From contig JAQTNV010000035.1 in NCBI GenBank assembly GCA_028713675.1, positions 1-34,554 of the forward strand: a DNA stretch of 34,554 nt. Direction: 5' to 3'. Below the pieces are notes generated by a model that made no database searches, was not told the DNA's origin, and saw only the letters and a program-made list of their open reading frames with translations. The translations under genes were made by a program, and so were the position numbers. Below are positions 29,662-34,554 of this stretch, in pieces (within the stretch, counting starts at the first letter, position 1; each line of letters begins with the position of its first letter). The DNA comes from a bacterium. Its GTDB lineage: Bacteria; Desulfobacterota; JAPLJL01.

Positions 29662-31086
29662 TCAGGAAAGGATACTGTGCTTTTTCAGGAGATAGTAGAA
29701 ACGGGAACGGGACAACCCGGAAATCCGGACCGCTTCCTTGAGATCACCCCTGGTCAGCGCAACCAGGTCCTTCAGGTAGGTCCGTTCCAGCTCGGAAACC
29801 ATGTTCTCCCGCAGTTCACTGAGCCGGGGGAATTCCTTGGTTTTCGCGCCGGATTTAACCGGTTCCTCTGGCACGGGTTTTTCCGGCAGCTCGGGTCCGG
29901 CGAACGAAAGCCGCGCCAGCTTGACGCGGAGGTAGACCGGCAGATGCTTGGGATAGATGACCGGTTCGGAGCCGGCGGCGGTAACGGCGCTCTTCAGGGC
30001 ATTGATCAATTCCCTCACATTGCCCGGCCAGGGGTATTTTTCCAGATAATCGAAAAAGTCGGAAGAAAAGGTTTTTCTTTTGATTTCATACTTAAGGCAG
30101 ATTTCTTCCAGGTGATAATCGGCAATCTCCCTGATATCCTCCGGATGCTCCCGCAGCGGCGGCACCTCGATCATGAGCTCCCGGAGGCGGAAAAGAAGAT
30201 CATCCCGGAAGCTTTTGCTGCCGACCATTTCCTCGAGATTGCGGTTGGTGGCCGCGATGACCCGGAAATCACTCTTGATCTCCTTTTTCCCCCCCACGGT
30301 CCGGAAACTGTGCCCCTCCAGGACCCGGAGAAAAGCTTTCTGCGCCGACAAGGGGAGGTCACCCACTTCATCGAGAAACAGGACTCCCTGGTCGGCCTGC
30401 CGGATGAGGCCGTCGCCCGCCCGGTCGGCTCCCGTGTACGCCCCTTTCTCATGTCCGAAAATAATGCTTTCCACCAGGGTCGCGGGCAAAGCGGCGCAAT
30501 CAACCACCACAAAACTTTTATTGGCGCGCTTGCTGCTGTAGTAAATGGCCCAGGCGATCAGCTCCTTGCCGCTCCCGGTTTCTCCGCTGATCAGGACATT
30601 GGCTTCGCTGCCGGCCGCCCGTTCGACCATGTCCAGGCAGTCCTGGATCTTCGGGCCGGAGCCGATCAGTCCCTTGAAGTTTTCATTCCGGGGGAAGATC
30701 GCGACCTTTCGATTGAGCTTGTCCTCGCGGTACTGGAGGGCGCGCTTCAGCGTCAGGGCTATCTCGTGGGCGGAACCGGAGCTCCTCACATAATCCCAGG
30801 CCCCGTTTTTAATCGCGAGCTCGGCCCCGTCCGGATCGCCCGACCCGGTGACAATGATGACCTCCGGCGACGAAGGAGCGGCGTGGATCAGGGGCAGGAT
30901 CTCGAGCCCCTTCCTGTCCGGCATCCGCACATCGAGCAGCACGATATCAAACGATTTTTCGGAGACCCGCCTGATCCCTTCTTCGAGGGTGGAGGTAGAA
31001 ACCGATTCGTAGCCCAGTTCCCTGACCATGTTCGACATGGCGCTGCAGAGAACCTCATCCTGAACAATGTTTAGAACACTGGCCAT
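29662..31086 (-). CDS. Sigma-54-dependent NtrC-family activator with degenerate receiver
   Basis: The 474-residue product has a receiver-like domain (1-118), an AAA+ domain (about 137-365) and a C-terminal Fis-type helix-turn-helix (447-470). The AAA+ domain is complete: Walker A GETGSGKE (168-175), the sigma-54 contact loop GAYTGA (215-220) and Walker B LFLDE (236-240). In the receiver Asp52 and Thr80 are kept, but the acidic pair is Gln9-Asp10 rather than two acids, and the conserved lysine after the DYV strand is replaced by Ser (YVRSSGS). So it may not be controlled by normal phosphorylation. No histidine kinase gene is adjacent. A good sigma-70-type promoter lies 105 bp upstream, and a sigma-54 promoter follows the gene. 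Confidence 0.93.
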   Translation of the reverse strand: MASVLNIVQDEVLCSAMSNMVRELGYESVSTSTLEEGIRRVSEKSFDIVLLDVRMPDRKGLEILPLIHAAPSSPEVIIVTGSGDPDGAELAIKNGAWDYVRSSGSAHEIALTLKRALQYREDKLNRKVAIFPRNENFKGLIGSGPKIQDCLDMVERAAGSEANVLISGETGSGKELIAWAIYYSSKRANKSFVVVDCAALPATLVESIIFGHEKGAYTGADRAGDGLIRQADQGVLFLDEVGDLPLSAQKAFLRVLEGHSFRTVGGKKEIKSDFRVIAATNRNLEEMVGSKSFRDDLLFRLRELMIEVPPLREHPEDIREIADYHLEEICLKYEIKRKTFSSDFFDYLEKYPWPGNVRELINALKSAVTAAGSEPVIYPKHLPVYLRVKLARLSFAGPELPEKPVPEEPVKSGAKTKEFPRLSELRENMVSELERTYLKDLVALTRGDLKEAVRISGLSRSRFYYLLKKHSILS

Positions 31087-31190
31087 ATTTCCGGTCTCTG
31101 GTCCACCTGTCCCGGGAACGGCCTGAAGAAAGGAGCGCGGGACATAACTAAAATGTCTTTCCCGGGCCTATTAATTGATGAAGTATCTCA

Positions 31191-31218
31191 ATTATATACC
31201 AGCCATAAATCAGGTCAA
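31191..31218 (-). promoter_or_regulatory. Sigma-70-type promoter of the activator gene
   Basis: On the - strand TTGACC (31218-31213) and TATAAT (31196-31191) are separated by 16 bases; the activator ATG is 105 bp downstream. Confidence 0.6.
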
Positions 31219-31272
31219 TCATTTTTGTATACACTTATGGTTATTATTTTTTACAGGGTAAAAGGGGGCATC

Positions 31273-31331
31273 TTGAAGTCGCAAATTGCGACCTCAAAAT
31301 TCTGAAAACCGGTCACAGATTGTGACCGGTT
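31273..31331. repeat. Tandem pair of palindromes
   Basis: 31273-31297 is TTGAAGTCGCAA/TTGCGACCTCAA-type, a near copy of the palindrome inside the ORF6N gene. 31307-31331 is AACCGGTCACA-GATTGTGACCGGTT-type. They lie about 55 and 90 bp beyond the -35 of the activator promoter. Confidence 0.85.
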
Positions 31332-31738
31332 GATGACAAGTTAATTATTGAGAAGGATTTAAAAAGACATTTTGCATTAGCAAGCTAATGCGCTCCATAT
31401 AAACGACTGGATTCCCCCGGATCAAGTCCGGGGCATGCCTAGTCAAGTGCGGAATTACGGAAAGCGACATATTCACCCTCTCCTCCACCCTCCCCCCTCA
31501 AGGGGGAGGGAGTTATTTATTGGAAAAGGGTATCTTAAAGAGGATGAAATTGTTGATTCTGATATGTATGATTGGGATTGATATTGAATTTTGTTTTAAC
31601 TCTATGCTCTACCTGTCCGCCGAAGCTTTAGCGTAGGAGGATGCTCTTTGCTGCCGACACCGACACCCTGGCCGGCTTCGCCCGTCTCCCTGGGCGAGCC
31701 CTCGGGCAAGCCGGGCAGGCTGACACCGACACCATAAT
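31332..31738. other. Intergenic region upstream of miaB
   Basis: No gene seen. It holds a CCCCCGGATCAAGTCCGGGG element (about 31415-31434), a CCCCCCTCAAGGGGGAGG hairpin (about 31492-31509), a CCGCCGAAGC...GCGTAGGAGG element (31618-31640) and a structured stretch just before miaB flanked by GACACCGACACC direct repeats (31656-31667 and 31722-31733). Confidence 0.65.
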
Positions 31739-33100
31739 ATGAAATTTCATATCCATACTTTCGGCTGCCAGATGAACGAGCGGGATTCCGAGCGGGTCGC
31801 CGCCTGGCTTACCCGGGAAGGGCACGTCCCGTCCGCGGATGAGTCCGGGGCCGACCTCATCATCATTAATACCTGCTCGATCCGGAAAAAGGCCGAGGAC
31901 AAGGTCTATTCCCTGGTCGGCCGCCTGGAAAAGGAAAAGCAGAAACGGCCCCGGCTGATCCTGGCCGTAGCCGGCTGCGTGGCCGAGCAGGAGGGCGAAA
32001 ACCTGCTCCGGCGCTTCCCGGGGCTGAACCTGGTCTTCGGCACGCACCAGGTGGGCCGGGTCGCCGGCCTGGTCGCGAAGGCCCAGGCGGGCGAGAGGAT
32101 CTCCCTGGTCGGCCCTCTCCCCGACGCGGACCGGCTGGCCGGATACCTGCCCTTCCACCGCGCCCCCGGGGTCTCCACCTTCGTCACCATCATGGAGGGC
32201 TGCGACAACTGGTGCAGTTACTGCGTGGTTCCCGCCCTCCGGGGCCGGGAACTCTGCCGTCCCCCCGAAGAAATCTCCGGCGAAATCAGGTCCCTGGTTG
32301 AAGCCGGTTACCGGGAAGTCACGCTGATCGGGCAGAACGTCAATTCCTACCGCTCCGGGAACGGGCTTTCCTTTCCCGGACTGCTCAAGCTCGCCGCCGG
32401 GATCCCGGGGGTGAGCCGGCTCCGCTTCGCCACCTCCCACCCCAAGGATCTCTCCCCCGAACTGATCCGGGCCTTCGCCGAAATCCCGAACCTGGCCCGG
32501 CACATCCATCTCCCGGCCCAGTCCGGGTCCAACCGCGTGCTCGCGGCCATGAACCGCCGTTACACCCGCGAGGATTACCTCGACAAGGTGGAACGTCTGC
32601 GGGCCGCCTGCCCGGATATCGCCATCACTACCGACATGATCATCGGCTTCCCCGGGGAGGACGAGCCCGACTTCCGGCAGACCATGGATCTCCTGGAGAA
32701 GGCCCGCTTCGACGGCTCCTTCTCCTTCGTCTTCTCCCCCCGCCCCGGGACGCGGGCCGCCGATCTCCCCGGCCCGGTGGAAAACGCGGACGGAAAGCGG
32801 CGCCTGAAGATCTTCCAGGACCGCCAGGATGAAATCACGGAGGAGATCAACCGGGCCCTGGTGGGCCGGGTCCATGAAGTCCTGATCGAGGGGATCAACC
32901 CCCGCCCCTGCGCCGGGAAATGCGCCTCCCTCTCCGGGAGAACCTCCGGCAATAAAATCGTGCATCTCCCGGGTTCGCTTGACTTGATCGGCAAAATTAC
33001 CCCGGTTAGAATAACGGAGGCAGCTATCCATTCCCTGAGAGGTACTATCGAAGATAATTTGGTTAGCCCTGAGCCAGGTCCGAAGGAGGCTAAATGCTGA
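31739..33100 (+). CDS. miaB: tRNA-2-methylthio-N6-dimethylallyladenosine synthase MiaB
   Basis: MiaB is a radical-SAM methylthiotransferase that modifies A37 of tRNAs reading UNN codons. The 453-residue product has the N-terminal UPF0004 cluster ligands Cys10, Cys46 and Cys80 (FGCQMN, NTCSIR, AGCVAE), the radical-SAM motif Cys155-x3-Cys159-x2-Cys162 (GCDNWCSYC) and a C-terminal TRAM domain (about 370-435). The start MKFHIHTFGCQMN is at the family position, but no Shine-Dalgarno sequence is visible before it. The 3' end overlaps the next gene by seven bases. It heads the + strand group that runs to the window end. Confidence 0.96.
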   Translation: MKFHIHTFGCQMNERDSERVAAWLTREGHVPSADESGADLIIINTCSIRKKAEDKVYSLVGRLEKEKQKRPRLILAVAGCVAEQEGENLLRRFPGLNLVFGTHQVGRVAGLVAKAQAGERISLVGPLPDADRLAGYLPFHRAPGVSTFVTIMEGCDNWCSYCVVPALRGRELCRPPEEISGEIRSLVEAGYREVTLIGQNVNSYRSGNGLSFPGLLKLAAGIPGVSRLRFATSHPKDLSPELIRAFAEIPNLARHIHLPAQSGSNRVLAAMNRRYTREDYLDKVERLRAACPDIAITTDMIIGFPGEDEPDFRQTMDLLEKARFDGSFSFVFSPRPGTRAADLPGPVENADGKRRLKIFQDRQDEITEEINRALVGRVHEVLIEGINPRPCAGKCASLSGRTSGNKIVHLPGSLDLIGKITPVRITEAAIHSLRGTIEDNLVSPEPGPKEAKC

Positions 33101-33594
33101 TCCCCATGAAAGTCACCGGCATCACGATTGACCCCTTCACGAACATGCCGATCGTGATCCTCAAGGACTTCGAGGAGAAGAACGCCGTCCCCATCTGGAT
33201 CGGACTGGTCGAGGCCAGCGCGATCGCCTCCGAGCTCGAAGGAATTCACACCCCCCGCCCGATGACCCACGACCTCCTCCGCGACATCCTCGGGCAGCTC
33301 AACATCAAAATCTCCCGGATCGCGGTCATGGACCTCCGCGACAACACCTACTTCGCCACCATTTTCCTCCAGGACGGTACGACGGAAATCGAAATCGATT
33401 CCCGGCCCAGCGACGCCATCGCCCTGGCCCTGCGCACCGGGTCCACCATCCTGGTGGACGACAAGGTCATCAGCAAGTCCCGCCAGATCGAGCTCTCGAC
33501 CAACCAGGACGAGGATGAAGGCAAAAAACGACAGAAGTGGCTTAATCTTCTGGAAAATCTTACTCCCGAAGATTTTGGTAAATACAAAATGTAG
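33094..33594 (+). CDS. Bifunctional nuclease family protein (DUF151)
   Basis: The 166-residue product matches the BFN/DUF151 family: MKVTGITIDPFTNMPIVILK, 'VPIWIGLVEASAIASELEGI', 'RPMTHDLLRDIL' and the C-terminal 'SRPSDAIALALRTGSTILVD'. Members are widespread in bacteria and some show nuclease activity; the physiological role is uncertain. AAGGAGG lies inside the miaB 3' end, four bases before the ATG, and the two genes overlap by seven bases, so they are coupled. The C-terminal extension (EDEGKKRQKWLNLLENLTPEDFGKY) is charged and typical of the longer versions. Confidence 0.93.
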   Translation: MLIPMKVTGITIDPFTNMPIVILKDFEEKNAVPIWIGLVEASAIASELEGIHTPRPMTHDLLRDILGQLNIKISRIAVMDLRDNTYFATIFLQDGTTEIEIDSRPSDAIALALRTGSTILVDDKVISKSRQIELSTNQDEDEGKKRQKWLNLLENLTPEDFGKYKM

Positions 33595-33985
33595 GGGGGG
33601 AAAAGGGTTCCTCTTCCTCTGGTTCCCGGCGGTTGGTTACGCCGCTTTAATTTTTTATCTTTCTTCCCTTTCCCACACGCGACCCTTACCGTTTTCCTTT
33701 TCCGGTTCCGACAAGATTATCCACTTTTTTGAATACTTGGGATTCGCTTTCCTCATGATCAGGGCTTTACACGACGAGAAACGGCTTTCGCCCCGCGCCC
33801 GGCTCCTGGCCGCCTTTTTCCTGGCCGCGGCCTACGGGGCCTCGGACGAATTCCACCAGTATTTCGTCCCCGGGCGCGAATGCTCCGGGTTCGACCTCCT
33901 GGCGGACATGGGCGGCTCCGCGGCCGGGATCTATTTCTTCGACCGGATGATCCGGGCCCTCCGGATCCAGGCGGTCCCGGATTAA
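33515..33985 (+). CDS. VanZ-like membrane protein
   Basis: The product shows the VanZ-like layout: 'FPAVGYAALIFYLSSLSH', 'DKIIHFFEYLGFAFLMIRAL', 'LLAAFFLAAAYGASDEFHQYF' and a last helix after GRECSGFDLLADMGGS. The conserved D-K-x-x-H-F-x-E-Y and D-E-F-H-Q motifs are intact. Function of the family is unknown; one member gives low-level teicoplanin resistance. The ATG at 33515 has an AGGACGAGG site but overlaps the preceding gene by 80 bases and adds about 30 residues beyond the usual start. No ATG, GTG or TTG lies after that gene's stop and before the first helix, so a start at this ATG or at a TTG near 33572 is needed. Confidence 0.82.
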   Translation: MKAKNDRSGLIFWKILLPKILVNTKCRGGKGFLFLWFPAVGYAALIFYLSSLSHTRPLPFSFSGSDKIIHFFEYLGFAFLMIRALHDEKRLSPRARLLAAFFLAAAYGASDEFHQYFVPGRECSGFDLLADMGGSAAGIYFFDRMIRALRIQAVPD

Positions 33986-33989
33986 TCCC

Positions 33990-34554
33990 ATGGGCTCGGG
34001 CCGCATCCTCATCGTCGACGACGACCGCCTCTTCCGCACCTACGCCTGCGACATCCTGAAACCGGAGGGCTACCAGGTCTGGACCGCCGCCACCGGCGAG
34101 GAAGCCTTCCGGGTGCTCAAGCAGGACCGCTTCGACGTCATTATCGTGGACGTGGTGATGGAAAACCTCTCCGGTCTGGACCTGGTCCGCCGGATCCGGG
34201 AGGCCGACCCCGAGCAGGAAATCGTCATGGTCACCGGCCTCGAGGACGTCCGGACCGCCGTGGAGGCGATGAAGCTCGGGGTTTCCGATTACGTCCTGAA
34301 GCCGATCGATCCCCACGGCTTTCTCTTCCTGATCGACAAGCTGCTCGCCCGCCGGACCCTGGCCCTCGAAAACAACTCGCTCGTCCTGGAAAACCTGGAG
34401 TATTTCGAAACCCTCTCCGTTTACGACCGGGGGATGAAATTCCTCGAGATCCTCGATCCCGACCGCCTGGCCGAGATCATCATCGATTCCACCCTCAACC
34501 TCACCAACGGCCAGGGCGGCATCCTCTGGCTCCGCAGCCAGGCCGATCCCCAGA
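33990..34554 (+). CDS. Response regulator with further sensory region, 5' part
   Basis: The frame opens at ATG 33990, four bases after the VanZ-like gene, and is still open at the window end (188 codons). Residues 1-120 are a complete receiver: ILIVDDD acidic pair, IIVDVVM phosphoacceptor Asp, VTG and DYVLKP with the conserved lysine. After a short coiled linker (RRTLALENNSLVLENLEYF) comes 'LDPDRLAEIIIDSTLNLTNG', the usual start of a GAF-type sensory domain. The output domain is beyond the window; diguanylate cyclase or histidine kinase are both possible. No ribosome binding site is clear, so translation is probably coupled. Confidence 0.9.
   Translation, partial: MGSGRILIVDDDRLFRTYACDILKPEGYQVWTAATGEEAFRVLKQDRFDVIIVDVVMENLSGLDLVRRIREADPEQEIVMVTGLEDVRTAVEAMKLGVSDYVLKPIDPHGFLFLIDKLLARRTLALENNSLVLENLEYFETLSVYDRGMKFLEILDPDRLAEIIIDSTLNLTNGQGGILWLRSQADPQ

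Noticed and set aside
1-34554. tRNA, rRNA or known riboswitch
   Set aside because: I looked for cloverleaf-like sequence and T-loop GTTCRANYC boxes in the gaps and saw none; a covariance-model scan would be needed to exclude them fully.

Overview
The window is a bacterial chromosome fragment. It most likely comes from an anaerobic, Wood-Ljungdahl-pathway organism of the Desulfobacterota ('deltaproteobacterial') type. The support is a bacterial-type CODH/ACS cluster (cooS 3' end, acsB, acsC, acsE), an NtrC-type sigma-54 activator, an AidB-like acyl-CoA dehydrogenase, an SCP2 protein, and dense families of short intergenic repeats typical of metagenome-assembled genomes from that part of the tree. 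The taxonomic placement is inference. Core genes are GC-rich; about 18.8-23.4 kb is visibly AT-richer.

Layout: 1-6.3 kb (+) carries the acetyl-CoA synthase operon, with unusually long gaps between genes that are filled by period-7 repeats, and it ends at a good intrinsic terminator. 6.3-18.5 kb (nearly all -) holds secreted small proteins, ftsH, rsgA, a lipoprotein alpha/beta hydrolase, a GNAT acetyltransferase, an amidohydrolase, an acyltransferase, a metallophosphoesterase, a two-repeat hypothetical protein and a truncated aldo/keto reductase. 18.7-24.0 kb (-) is an accessory island: DUF2971, a lipoprotein, a kelch/FN3 protein, a six-helix membrane protein and an ORF6N protein. Four copies of a ~65-bp structured repeat and at least two decayed ORF6N tails separate these genes. 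24.3-24.7 kb has two small genes with strong ribosome binding sites. 25.4-28.0 kb (-) carries the acyl-CoA dehydrogenase and SCP2 genes. 28.2-31.1 kb (-) looks like a self-contained sigma-54 module: an activator with a degenerate receiver domain, then a GG-N10-GC promoter, then two small genes and a one-cysteine redoxin, then a terminator. 31.7 kb to the end (+) is miaB, a bifunctional-nuclease-family gene, a VanZ-like gene and a response regulator that runs off the window.

The most unusual feature is the intergenic DNA. Most gaps are built from degenerate tandem words with a strict 7-nt period, and a few with 9 nt. Many unrelated word families occur (GCATAGG, GCGGTCG, GAAGATA, CCGGTTA, GCTCATT, TTTGAGC, GATGGGT, CGTGAGG). 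In several islands one family passes into another without breaking the 7-nt register. Islands start within a few bases of stop codons, supply the stop codon of at least two genes and the start region of one, and in one case extend into a coding 3' end. Longer composite blocks keep the same word order at distant sites. The two best candidates for something undescribed are this repeat system and the ORF6N/repeat cassette array.
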